64,000 bases of DNA from Ruminococcaceae bacterium R-25 (lineage in GTDB: Bacteria > Bacillota > Clostridia > Saccharofermentanales > Saccharofermentanaceae). The position numbers and the translations under genes were made by a program. Location: assembly GCA_003149065.1 (NCBI GenBank), contig QGFZ01000003.1:1-64000 (forward strand), read 5' to 3'. Under the pieces are notes generated by a model. That model ran no database searches, was not told the DNA's origin, and saw only the letters and a list, made by a program, of their open reading frames with translations. Below, one piece after another: positions 26,523 through 34,309 of the stretch (its first letter is position 1; each line of letters starts with the position of its first letter).

Positions 26523-28535
26523 TCAATTTTCTATCCCCACATACACGCTCATCTCGCCTTCGCCTCTGTTGGCCCAGAGGGGGTAGGGGATAAGGGTGAG
26601 ATCGCAATCTTCTGAACTGAAGCCTTCGAAGGTTTTGTAGAGTTCCGTGGAGTTGATTTTCGAGCCCGTGGTCCTGATCCTGTTTGCCTTGACCGTGAGC
26701 TTAACTGCATCAATGCCGAATTCATCCGTGATCTTCTCGGTGATATTAATTGGCGTCTTGATCCTGATCTCCCTTAAGGCAGGGCCGTTGTCTGCTTCTT
26801 CAGCGCAGTAGACGACGGGGCCTCTCATTATGGCGACTTTGCCGGCGTCTTCTGCGACTTTCTCATCGGCGGCAATGATTTTCGCCGCCATGTCGAACGC
26901 AAGATTTATCGTGGTGTCAGTCTTAAAGCCTGAGCAGAAGATATAGCCGTTCCTGATCTCGGTTGTGAGATCCTCAGCACCCGTTATCTTATAGTTATTG
27001 GCAGTCCAGGCGGGGAGCCTAAGTGCCAGCACGAAGTCCGTGTTAGCAGCGCCTGTGACGGAAATACTGACACTACCGTTATTAGGAAGACTGGACGTTA
27101 CAGACACTTTTATATCCTTTCCGCCGATGCTCTTTACGGTCTCAGAACCGATATAAAGGTTGGTGTAGAGCGTGTCCTGATCTTCGGTGAAGATGTACTG
27201 GCCTAGCGAAGATATGAGGCGCGCGATGTTCGGAGGGCAGCAGGCACAGCCGAACCACTTCTGGCGGATGGGCTTGATGTGCATCTTGCGCTCATCTTTT
27301 TTGCAGCTCTCAGGGATCACTTCCAGAGGGTTTACATAGAAGAAACTCTTGCCGTCTAAGGCCATGCCGGCGAGCACGGTGTTATAGAGCGCGAGTTCCA
27401 TTATGTCCGCGTATTTGCTGTCAGGATCAAGGCACAGCATCCTTCTTGCGAAGAACACGAGCCCGATCGCAGCGCACGTCTCCGAATAAGCGGTGTCGTT
27501 AGGCAGGTCGTAAGGGAAAGAGAAGCTCTCGCCCAGGTGCGTTGCACCGATCCCGCCGGTGATATAGAGCTTGGTATTTACGATGCTGTCCCAGAGCTTC
27601 TGGCAAGCATTCTTAAGCTCGATATCGCCTGACTTCAATGCCATGTCTGCCATTCCCGAGTAGAGGTAAACGGCCCTTACTGCGTGTCCCACAGCTTCAG
27701 TCTGCTGCCTTACAGGCATGTGCGCCTGATGGTAGTAGTCGGGCTTGCCCTTCATGTCGGGATGCTCTTTCTCGAAATAATTGGGGCTCTTGCCGCGCTC
27801 GTCGATGAAGTATTCGGCGAGCTTTTTGTATCTTTCCTCATTAGTCAGATCGTAGAGCCTGAACAGCGCCATCTCGGCGATCTCGTGGCCGGGGTAACCG
27901 TTGATCTTTCCTTCTTCTGTGCCGAACTTAGTGCTGACATAATCTGCATATTTCTTCGCTGCGTTAAGGAGCTTATCCTTGCCGGTCGCCTCATAGTAAG
28001 CGACTGCACCTTCGATAAGGTGGCCTAGGCAGTAAAGCTCGTGGTGATCTCTTAAGTCCGTAAAGCTTCTGTCCATGCCGTTGATTATGTAGTAAGTATC
28101 GAGATACCCATTAGGCAGCTGCGCGTCACAGACGATGTCTATCGCCTTGTCAGCGGTCTCTTCGAGCGCGGGGTCAGGATTCGTCGCGAGCGTATATCCG
28201 ACCGCTTCGATCCATTTATAGAAGTCGCTGTCCTGGAAAACGAAGCCGTAGAATTCATCGTCCTTTGCATCTTCTCTGGTTTCCGGGAAGACCGCAAAGC
28301 CCCTGTAGGTAAACTTCGGCGGCTCGTAAGCGCTGCCCTGTTCTCTGGCTTTTTTATTCAGCGCTGCTGCCGCCTTGAAATTATGCATGCAGTAGCTTGC
28401 CTGGGCTTCCGGAATGCGGTCGTTCAAGATCTCCCACTGATAGGGAATGACTTCGTTTCTGACGAGCGTTCTTTTCGCTCTCCAGAAATCGTCGGTGATG
28501 GTTACTTTCTTTATGTCTAATGGTCTGATGGTCAT
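26523..28535 (-). CDS. GH127 beta-L-arabinofuranosidase-like glycoside hydrolase
   Basis: 670 residues, family GH127 (formerly DUF1680), without signal peptide and hence cytoplasmic. An (alpha/alpha)6 barrel covers the N-terminal two thirds: GYLDTYY, YCLGHLIEGAVAYYEATGK, YITGGIGATHLGESF. The Cys-rich catalytic/zinc motif is CACCPPN (about residues 426-432), matching the nucleophilic Cys region of HypBA1. Beta domains follow. It would release L-arabinofuranose from plant-derived arabino-oligosaccharides. It lies 12 bases downstream of the WYL gene on the same strand, and AAGGAG precedes the ATG. Confidence 0.9.
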   Translation of the reverse strand: MTIRPLDIKKVTITDDFWRAKRTLVRNEVIPYQWEILNDRIPEAQASYCMHNFKAAAALNKKAREQGSAYEPPKFTYRGFAVFPETREDAKDDEFYGFVFQDSDFYKWIEAVGYTLATNPDPALEETADKAIDIVCDAQLPNGYLDTYYIINGMDRSFTDLRDHHELYCLGHLIEGAVAYYEATGKDKLLNAAKKYADYVSTKFGTEEGKINGYPGHEIAEMALFRLYDLTNEERYKKLAEYFIDERGKSPNYFEKEHPDMKGKPDYYHQAHMPVRQQTEAVGHAVRAVYLYSGMADMALKSGDIELKNACQKLWDSIVNTKLYITGGIGATHLGESFSFPYDLPNDTAYSETCAAIGLVFFARRMLCLDPDSKYADIMELALYNTVLAGMALDGKSFFYVNPLEVIPESCKKDERKMHIKPIRQKWFGCACCPPNIARLISSLGQYIFTEDQDTLYTNLYIGSETVKSIGGKDIKVSVTSSLPNNGSVSISVTGAANTDFVLALRLPAWTANNYKITGAEDLTTEIRNGYIFCSGFKTDTTINLAFDMAAKIIAADEKVAEDAGKVAIMRGPVVYCAEEADNGPALREIRIKTPINITEKITDEFGIDAVKLTVKANRIRTTGSKINSTELYKTFEGFSSEDCDLTLIPYPLWANRGEGEMSVYVGIEN

Positions 28536-28547
28536 GGTTAGTACTCC

Positions 28548-29531
28548 TTACTTTGCTTCATACGCTTCAAGAGCGCTCTCGTAGTAGTTGTGGAGCCTGT
28601 TTTTGAGGGACTTGGGCCTCATCACGACGGCTTCTTTGCCGAAGCGCCTGAAGTAGTCTTCGAGCTGCATTTCGGGCCAGTCGAAAGTGTATTTGTCACC
28701 ATCTATGGAAGTTACTGCGGGCCTGTTCTTGACGATCATCTTATACATCTGTTTGCCGCGCTCGGTCATGCGGATGACGGCGTGGATGTCGGGCGCTGCT
28801 GAGTGCGGGCGCTTCATGCCCATAAGGGCCAAGCGCTCATAGATCTTGTCGTCTCTTACGAACTTATCGGAGGTAACAAAGACGTTCCTTAATCTCGATA
28901 ATCTGAAGGTGTGGTCCTTGTAGTACTGTGAGGTGTGGCAGAGGAGGTAGCTGAACTGCTCTTCTTTGGAGGTCGCGATCAGGTACGGTTCTGCAGTGAT
29001 CTTGATGTTGTTATTGGTCGATGTGAATGTCAGGATGCGGCTCTCAGAGATAGCCCTGTTGATCGCTTCGTAGGTGGGTCTGAAGATTATCTCTTCACGC
29101 TTGTTTCTGGGGATCGACAGGTAAGACAAGAACATGTCCTTGATATAGCCGGACAGGGAGTTGTCGCTCAAAAGATTATTCTCGATTATCCTGATAATGT
29201 TATAGGATTCGCCGCTAACCGTGAGCGTGATAACTGCGCTCTTGCCGGTGCCCTGTTCCTTGTTATTGATGTAGGTTCTTATTATCCTGTCGGCCAGGAG
29301 GGATGCGTCTTTGGACTTCAACGACTTGACTGAAGTTAAGTCGCTTAACATATTCTGCAGGAGTTCGTCGTTGTCTTTTCTGTACTGCTCGAAATAGTTT
29401 ACGATCAGCTCTTTAAGAAATCCGTTGAGGTTTACGGTGCCGTCTGCTCTCGTGAACTCAAAGAGTTCGGCATCGTTGATGAGCCTTGTTTTCGTATCTT
29501 CTGAGATGTAGATCTTATATTTCTCGGTCAT
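28548..29531 (-). CDS. WYL-domain transcriptional regulator
   Basis: 327 residues. The N-terminal 25 residues (YKIYISEDTKTRLINDAELF) resemble a ribbon-helix-helix DNA-binding region instead of the more common helix-turn-helix. The central and C-terminal parts contain a WYL domain (ITAEPYLIATSKEEQFSYLLCHT, then FRLSRLRNVFVT) and a C-terminal extension ending LEDYFRRFGKEAVVM. AGGAG precedes the ATG. It heads the WYL-GH127 run and is divergent from the tRNA-like/TROVE/RtcB run. WYL domains sense nucleic acid ligands in several regulators, which would suit control of an RNA repair operon. Confidence 0.88.
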   Translation of the reverse strand: MTEKYKIYISEDTKTRLINDAELFEFTRADGTVNLNGFLKELIVNYFEQYRKDNDELLQNMLSDLTSVKSLKSKDASLLADRIIRTYINNKEQGTGKSAVITLTVSGESYNIIRIIENNLLSDNSLSGYIKDMFLSYLSIPRNKREEIIFRPTYEAINRAISESRILTFTSTNNNIKITAEPYLIATSKEEQFSYLLCHTSQYYKDHTFRLSRLRNVFVTSDKFVRDDKIYERLALMGMKRPHSAAPDIHAVIRMTERGKQMYKMIVKNRPAVTSIDGDKYTFDWPEMQLEDYFRRFGKEAVVMRPKSLKNRLHNYYESALEAYEAK

Positions 29532-29544
29532 GTGTAACTCCTGT

Positions 29545-29641
29545 TTGGGGTTGCGAAAATCGTCAAAAATGCGGAAAACCCTCTAATATTCACATTATAT
29601 TGGGGTTGCAAAGCCAAGTCAATCTGCATCTATGAAACCCC
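29545..29641. promoter_or_regulatory. WYL gene promoter and candidate operators
   Basis: On the minus strand TTGACT (29622-29617) and TATAAT (29599-29594) are separated by exactly 17 bases, a near-consensus promoter for the WYL gene. The word TTGGGGTTGC occurs at 29545 and 29600 in direct orientation, and the inverse half AACCCC at 29636. These could be regulator binding sites serving both directions. Confidence 0.65.
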
Positions 29642-29674
29642 ATTTTCGAGATGTAGTATGAGGGTGCAACGTGA

Positions 29675-29763
29675 AAGACACGCTCAGCAATGATTTTACG
29701 ATCAGTGGGTGATTGCAGGTTCGAGTCCTGCCGTAGCGGCCAAGGCGAAGGCCAAAGTGTCTT
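29675..29763 (+). ncRNA. tRNA-like / Y-RNA-like RNA
   Basis: AAGACAC (29675-29681) pairs with GTGTCTT (29757-29763) to close the molecule. Inside lie a tRNA T-arm, GCAGG-TTCGAGT-CCTGC (29715-29731), with a canonical T-loop, a short stem TGAT/ATCA (29691-29694, 29701-29704), a CGCT/AGCG acceptor-like pairing followed by GGCCA, and a GGCC hairpin (29738-29753). The combination of a tRNA mimic on a terminal stem matches Y RNA/YrlA architecture. It sits directly upstream of the Ro-like gene, in the same orientation. Confidence 0.7.
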
Positions 29764-29779
29764 GGAAACGGTGTAAAAA

Positions 29780-29838
29780 AAGGTGCTTACAGCAACAGTT
29801 TTATCGGACAGTTAATCCTCATAAACAAGCAGCACCTT
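29780..29838 (+). promoter_or_regulatory. Leader hairpin before the TROVE gene
   Basis: AAGGTGCT (29780-29787) can pair with AGCACCTT (29831-29838), ending three bases before the AAAGGAG ribosome binding site. It could separate the tRNA-like RNA from the mRNA or modulate translation. Confidence 0.4.
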
Positions 29839-29857
29839 GTTAAAGGAGAATAAGACA

Positions 29858-31321
29858 ATGTTGAACTTTTTGAAGAGAGAAACAAACAGAACATTTACGG
29901 ATAACGGCGCAGTTACTTATGCGACAACAATGTCCGACTGCTTAGATCTTTTCGCTACAGCAGGCGCATTGAGAAGCGCAACAGATTCTGAGATCGTATT
30001 CAGATTTGTCAGGGCTTTTGCCGAAGATAAGGACATCGCGATGAGGACTCTCTTCTTCGCAAGAGACATCAGAGGCGGCTTGGGCGAGAGGAGATTTTTC
30101 AGAGTAATAATCAAGTTCCTGGCCCAGAGCTATCCTGAGACAGTCGTAAAGAATATCGCAAATATCGCCGAGTACGGCAGATACGACGACATTCTGGTCC
30201 TTTTAGATACCCAGTGCGCGAATGATGCAATTGCTTACATCAAGAAAACTCTGGAAGAGGACATGAAGGCTAAGGAAGCCGGCGAGAGCGTATCTCTGAT
30301 GGCTAAGTGGCTGCCTTCCGAAAACGCAAGCTCCAGGGAAACAAAGAGACTCGCAAAGATGATCAGAACAGGCATGGGCATGACTTCTGAATCCTATAGA
30401 AAGACACTGTCATCTTTGAGAGCTTACATCGCGATCCTGGAGAACAACTTGAGGGAAAAGGACTACACTTTCTCATACCTGAACCAGCCTTCAAAGGCTT
30501 TGTTCAAGTACAGAAAGGCCTTCATGAGAAATGACGCTGAGAGATACGGCGAGTTCATTAAGCTCGCGAAGGAAAGACCTTCTGTCCTTAACACCAGCAC
30601 TCTGACTCCTTACGACATCGTAAGCACAGTCATTAACAACAAGGGCATTGCTAAGGCTGAGAGGGAAGTTCTGGATGCTACATGGAACTCTTTGGAGAAC
30701 TATGCGGATTCTTCCAACACTCTGGTCGTCGTGGACGGCTCAGGCTCAATGTATTGGGGCTACTCCAAGGTAATGCCTGCAGCTGTTGCAGAGTCTTTGG
30801 GCATCTACTTTGCCGAGAGAAATGAGGGCGCGTTCAAGAACCACTTCATTACATTCTCAGCAAACCCGAGACTCGTTGAGATCAAGGGCAAGGATATTGT
30901 CGAGAAGGTCCAGTACTGCATGAGCTTTAACGAATGCAGCAACACAAATATCGAAAAGACTTTCGACCTGATCCTGAACACAGCGGTCAAGAACAGGCTG
31001 AAGCAGTCGGATATGCCTTCAAGACTCATCATTGTCTCTGACATGGAGTTTGATACCTGCGCATCTGATTCCTCCATGACGAACTTCGAAGCGGCAAGAG
31101 CTAAGTACGCTAAATACGGCTTCAGGCTCCCTCAGCTGGTCTTCTGGAACGTTAACAGCGTTAACAAGCAGCAGCCTGTAAGAAAGAACGACAGAGGCGT
31201 CACACTGGTTTCCGGTATGTCGGCCCAGATTTTCGCAATGCTCAAGGACGGCAACATGGATCCGTATTCATTCATGATGAGCGTTCTCGATAGCGACAGA
31301 TACAAGAATATAGCGGCCTGA
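29858..31321 (+). CDS. TROVE/DUF2828 Ro-like RNA-binding protein with vWA domain
   Basis: 487 residues from the ATG at 29858, which follows AAAGGAGA; a TTG at 29837 is less likely. The N-terminal helical-repeat part has the family stretch ARDIRGGLGERRFF and IAEYGRYDDIL. The C-terminal vWA domain has the metal site DGSGS (about residues 293-297), SDMEFD and LPQLVFWNV. This is the DUF2828 relative of the TROVE/Ro60 family, ring-shaped proteins that bind misfolded RNA and Y RNAs. It lies between a tRNA-like RNA and RtcB, the arrangement seen in Ro-RtcB RNA repair operons. Confidence 0.85.
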   Translation: MLNFLKRETNRTFTDNGAVTYATTMSDCLDLFATAGALRSATDSEIVFRFVRAFAEDKDIAMRTLFFARDIRGGLGERRFFRVIIKFLAQSYPETVVKNIANIAEYGRYDDILVLLDTQCANDAIAYIKKTLEEDMKAKEAGESVSLMAKWLPSENASSRETKRLAKMIRTGMGMTSESYRKTLSSLRAYIAILENNLREKDYTFSYLNQPSKALFKYRKAFMRNDAERYGEFIKLAKERPSVLNTSTLTPYDIVSTVINNKGIAKAEREVLDATWNSLENYADSSNTLVVVDGSGSMYWGYSKVMPAAVAESLGIYFAERNEGAFKNHFITFSANPRLVEIKGKDIVEKVQYCMSFNECSNTNIEKTFDLILNTAVKNRLKQSDMPSRLIIVSDMEFDTCASDSSMTNFEAARAKYAKYGFRLPQLVFWNVNSVNKQQPVRKNDRGVTLVSGMSAQIFAMLKDGNMDPYSFMMSVLDSDRYKNIAA

Positions 31322-31371
31322 CCTTCTTTTCGGGAGGGTCAGAGTCCTCTTAAAAAGAAAGGTGAATTATT

Positions 31372-32583
31372 ATGGAAGCTATAGAAATCAAAGGAAAAGT
31401 AAACACTGCGATCTGCTATGCAAAGGTCGTCGAAGACGAAGCGATCGAGCAGATCAGACGAATGTGCGATTACGAGATGACCAGAGGGTCTAAGATCCGC
31501 ATCATGCCCGACGTCCACTCCGGTAAGGGATGCACGATCGGAACCACAATGACCGTCGTCGACAAGGTCGTTCCCAACGTTGTCGGTGTCGACATCGGAT
31601 GCGGAATGTACACTGTGTCTCTCGGTAAGGGCGATATCGATTTCGAAAAGGTCGACGAAGCAGCTCGCTACATTCCTTCCGGAACACGCGTTTGGGAAGG
31701 ACGCAAGGAGAAGTTCGACCTCACGGGCCTCAAGTGCTACAGGGAGCTCAATGACACAAAAAGACTTGCGAGATCACTTGGTACTTTAGGCGGCGGAAAC
31801 CACTTCATCGAGATCGATGAGGCGTCCGACGGAACCAAGTATCTTGTGATCCACTCCGGTTCCAGAAACCTGGGAAAGCAGGTGGCTGAGCACTACCAGA
31901 AGCTCGCCGTTCTTCTCGACAGAGGTTTCGAGGAATACTTCGAAAAGAGAGATCAGATCATCGCAACTTACAAGGCTGAAGGCAGAAAGACTGAGATCGA
32001 AGGCGCTTTGAAAGAACTCAAAAGACAGGTTTTCAAGGGCGAATCCGCAATGCCTGAAGACCTCTGCTTCCTCTACGGAACATACATGGAAGACTACCTC
32101 CACGATGTGGAGATCTGCCAGGCATTCGCAAAGAGAAGCAGAGAGCTCATGGCTGAGATCCTCATTGGTCTTTCCGGGCTCACCGCGGGTGAATCTTTTC
32201 ACACGATCCACAACTACATCGACACTTCCGAGATGATTCTCCGTAAAGGTTCCATCGCTGCGCACAAGGGCGAAAAGGTCCTGATCCCCATCAACATGAG
32301 GGACGGTTCCGTAATCGCCGTCGGGAAGGGAAATCCCGAATGGAACTACTCCGCGCCCCACGGCGCCGGAAGAATCATGTCCAGAACGAAAGCGAAGGAC
32401 ACGCTCTCCATGGAAGAGTACAAAGAAGCGATGAAAGGCATCTACACGACTTCAGTTTCCGAGTCCACATTGGATGAAGCTCCTATGGCCTACAAGTCTT
32501 TGGACGACATCATCGATGTCATCACAGAATCTGTTGACGTGATTGAAGTCATCAAGCCTGTATATAATTTCAAGGCGGAATGA
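31372..32583 (+). CDS. rtcB: RtcB RNA ligase
   Basis: 403 residues, a compact RtcB. Mn-binding and catalytic landmarks are visible: VVGVDIGCGM, GTLGGGNHFIE, HSGSRNLGKQVA, and the guanylylation region SAPHGAGRIMSR with its reactive His. The enzyme joins 2',3'-cyclic phosphate or 3'-phosphate RNA ends to 5'-OH ends with GTP, repairing cleaved tRNA or other RNA. It follows the Ro-like gene by 50 bases, which contain a small hairpin (GACC/GGTC), and has a GAAAGGTG ribosome binding site. No archease or RtcA is next to it. Its stop codon is the first base triplet of a 21-bp tandem repeat. Confidence 0.95.
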   Translation: MEAIEIKGKVNTAICYAKVVEDEAIEQIRRMCDYEMTRGSKIRIMPDVHSGKGCTIGTTMTVVDKVVPNVVGVDIGCGMYTVSLGKGDIDFEKVDEAARYIPSGTRVWEGRKEKFDLTGLKCYRELNDTKRLARSLGTLGGGNHFIEIDEASDGTKYLVIHSGSRNLGKQVAEHYQKLAVLLDRGFEEYFEKRDQIIATYKAEGRKTEIEGALKELKRQVFKGESAMPEDLCFLYGTYMEDYLHDVEICQAFAKRSRELMAEILIGLSGLTAGESFHTIHNYIDTSEMILRKGSIAAHKGEKVLIPINMRDGSVIAVGKGNPEWNYSAPHGAGRIMSRTKAKDTLSMEEYKEAMKGIYTTSVSESTLDEAPMAYKSLDDIIDVITESVDVIEVIKPVYNFKAE

Positions 32584-32685
32584 TCTGACTTCTAAGTGGA
32601 ATGATCTAGCTTCAAAGCGCAATGATCTTGCTTCATAGCATACTGATCTGACTTCAAAGCATTATGATCTGACTTCAAAGCATTA
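32581..32685 (+). repeat. Five 21-bp tandem repeats starting at the rtcB stop codon
   Basis: The unit TGATCTGACTTCAAAGCATTA starts at 32581, 32602, 32623, 32644 and 32665. The last two copies are identical and the first three diverged. The first TGA is the rtcB stop. Period 21 is two helical turns. Confidence 0.9.
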
Positions 32686-32712
32686 TGATCCGGACAGTTT
32701 CGGAGGGTTTTG

Positions 32713-32844
32713 GTTTTGCCCGGGCCCTCCGGAAAGTCTTCTCTTAACTCTGCACATTAACTCTGCATACCCGTGTGGTTTTGCACAGGGCCCTCCGGAA
32801 AGTCCTCTCTTAACTCAGCACATTAACTCTGCATACCCGTGTGG
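32713..32844 (+). repeat. Two 66-bp tandem repeats that include the tRNA-Asn 5' end
   Basis: Copy 1 (32713-32778) and copy 2 (32779-32844) share GGGCCCTCCGGAAAGTC, CTCTTAACTC and GCATACCCGTGTGG. The last 10 bases of copy 2 are the first 10 of the tRNA-Asn gene, so copy 1 ends in a tRNA 5' fragment. Confidence 0.88.
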
Positions 32845-32910
32845 CGCAACCGGTAGCGCAATCGGCTGTTAACCGAGCGGTTGAAGGTTCAAATCCTTCC
32901 ACGGGTGCCA
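32835..32910 (+). tRNA. tRNA-Asn (GTT), CCA encoded
   Basis: The acceptor arms ACCCGTG and CACGGGT pair. The anticodon loop CTGTTAA gives GTT, the T-arm is GAAGG-TTCAAAT-CCTTC, the discriminator is G and CCA is encoded. The D-arm (GCGCAACCGGTAGCGC) lacks the usual bacterial Asn AGCTCAG pattern, and the anticodon stem has one weak pair, so this looks like an accessory isoacceptor. Confidence 0.88.
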
Positions 32911-32913
32911 AAT

Positions 32914-32989
32914 ATCTTCGTGGCGGAAAGGCAGACGCAGGCGTCTCAGACACGTCTCATTCCCGGTTCGAATCCGGGCGGGGATACCA
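32914..32989 (+). tRNA. tRNA with Leu anticodon CAG but a short variable loop
   Basis: 76 nt with CCA. The acceptor ATCTTCG/CGGGGAT has two G-U pairs. The D-arm is GCGGAAAGGCAGACGC, a leucine-type sequence. The anticodon stem-loop GGCGT-CTCAGAC-ACGTC gives CAG. The variable loop is only TCATT, the T-arm is CCCGG-TTCGAAT-CCGGG and the discriminator is A. Bacterial tRNA-Leu normally has a long variable arm, so this one is atypical. Confidence 0.8.
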
Positions 32990-32993
32990 ACAT

Positions 32994-33070
32994 GTCCGTG
33001 TAGCCGAATTGGCATAGGCACTGCGCTAAGGACGCAGGGTTTGCGGGTTCGAGTCCCGCCTCGGACACCA
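32994..33070 (+). tRNA. tRNA with Leu anticodon AAG but a short variable loop
   Basis: 77 nt with CCA. The acceptor GTCCGTG/CTCGGAC has one T-T mismatch. The anticodon stem-loop CTGCG-CTAAGGA-CGCAG gives AAG (A34). The variable loop GGTTT has five bases, the T-arm is GCGGG-TTCGAGT-CCCGC and the discriminator is A. Both the short variable loop and A34 are unusual for a bacterial leucine tRNA. Confidence 0.75.
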
Positions 33071-33173
33071 ACATAGCAGGGTGGAACGGATTTCAAGCGG
33101 GCCCCTCAGTCCGCCCGCCCAGGTTCGCTTCAGGGCCGTTTTTATTGGGCGTTTTTTGGGTGTTATTGGGGTG

Positions 33174-33431
33174 ACGGACTAATTTTATGTTTTTGGTTTT
33201 TAGTACGTAATTTTTGAGGCTTTAGTTGGCTTCGCCAGGATTTTTTACGTACTAATTTTCGAAAATGCATTATTAGTCCGTAATTATTTGGAAAATAGCC
33301 GCCACGGAAGGCTGATTTTACGTACTAATTTCTGGTTTTGTTTTTTTTATCCGTAAATTTCGAGTCTTGTGCAGGGGAGGAGAAGTATTTTTACGGTCTA
33401 ATTTATGAAAAGTTGTTTTTAGTCCGTAATA
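33174..33431. repeat. Palindromic array C (TTACGTACTAA), four units of about 73 bp
   Basis: TTACGTACTAA-type words at about 33175, 33244, 33318 and 33391 alternate with TTAGTCCGTAA/TTAGTACGTAA-type words at about 33200, 33272, 33347 and 33419. Strict alternation lets neighbouring words pair. It lies in the gene-free stretch 33071-33701, which also holds T-rich, terminator-like sequence at 33103-33160. Confidence 0.85.
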
Positions 33432-33701
33432 ACTGATGATTCACCGGGTGTGACATACAAAATCAGCAATAAACCCCGTTTTCGTATGTCGTAAAGGCCT
33501 GACTATAGGTTTTTCGATACATTTGTAGTGTCAGCTGTAGTGTCAGTTGTTTTGATAAGGTTCTGCCAAAACACCCTGCCCGCAATTTATCACTATTCCA
33601 CAAAAATATATTGAAAAACGATAAAAAACTATTGAAAAGCGTTTGTGAAGATGTTAAGATGTCTCCAGATGAGAAAGCAATTTTCGAAGGAGGACGGCAC
33701 A

Positions 33702-34181
33702 ATGACATCTGCAAACGAAACTATTGATATTGAAAAGATCGAAGAAGAGATCAGCATCTGCGAGAGCGCGATCAAGGGCGCAAAAGAACGCGTCAGCACT
33801 TACAGAGTCAGCTCAATGAGCTACTTCTGGCCGTTCCTTCTGGTATCGATACCGGCATTCTTAGGCCTGTGGATCTATGGTGAGATGAATGGTTTAGTGA
33901 TCTACTTCAGGGAAGGTGCCACTGCAGCTGAAGATTTCAAGGCTACGACCCTGTTTTTGGCTATTTTGGTATTTTTCCTGCTCCACGTTTTCGGAGGGGC
34001 CATTGCAAGGCATTACAGAGATAGGAAAAACAGTGAGCTCGATCTTGAAGAACAAAAAAGGAAAGACATGATCAAGAATTGCGAAAAAAGGATCGTCGAG
34101 CTTAAGAAGATTGAGAGGGATTTACGCGGAGAATCAATAAAAGCTGCGTTGGCAAAAGAGAAAGAACAGGCTATGGCGTGA
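33702..34181 (+). CDS. Membrane protein with flanking coiled coils
   Basis: 159 residues from the ATG at 33702, which follows GGAGG; an earlier in-frame ATG has no site. A charged coiled-coil segment (IDIEKIEEEISICESAI) precedes two membrane helices (about residues 45-65 and 85-105), and a second charged helix follows (LEEQKRKDMIKNCEKRI). The stop codon lies inside a strong terminator. No family is recognised. It may be co-regulated with the zinc-ribbon protein at 34310, but each seems to have its own transcript. Confidence 0.75.
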   Translation: MTSANETIDIEKIEEEISICESAIKGAKERVSTYRVSSMSYFWPFLLVSIPAFLGLWIYGEMNGLVIYFREGATAAEDFKATTLFLAILVFFLLHVFGGAIARHYRDRKNSELDLEEQKRKDMIKNCEKRIVELKKIERDLRGESIKAALAKEKEQAMA

Positions 34182-34204
34182 GCGAAATGCTCGCGCCTTT
34201 TTTT
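34175..34204 (+). terminator. Intrinsic terminator overlapping a stop codon
   Basis: GGCGTGAGC (34175-34183) pairs with GCTCGCGCC (34189-34197), followed by seven T residues. The TGA at 34179-34181 lies in the stem. Confidence 0.88.
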
Positions 34205-34309
34205 GCGCCGCTTTTCAAACTGTTTATAAAACGTTCACCCTGCTTGGCTGATATCGGACACATTGGTGAAGTAAGATAAAAATATCTTTCAAGGCAAGGG
34301 GGTTCTTTT

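Noticed and set aside
32869..33096. Minus-strand frame of 75 codons across the tRNA genes
   Set aside because: It is the antisense translation of two tRNAs, a familiar artefact.
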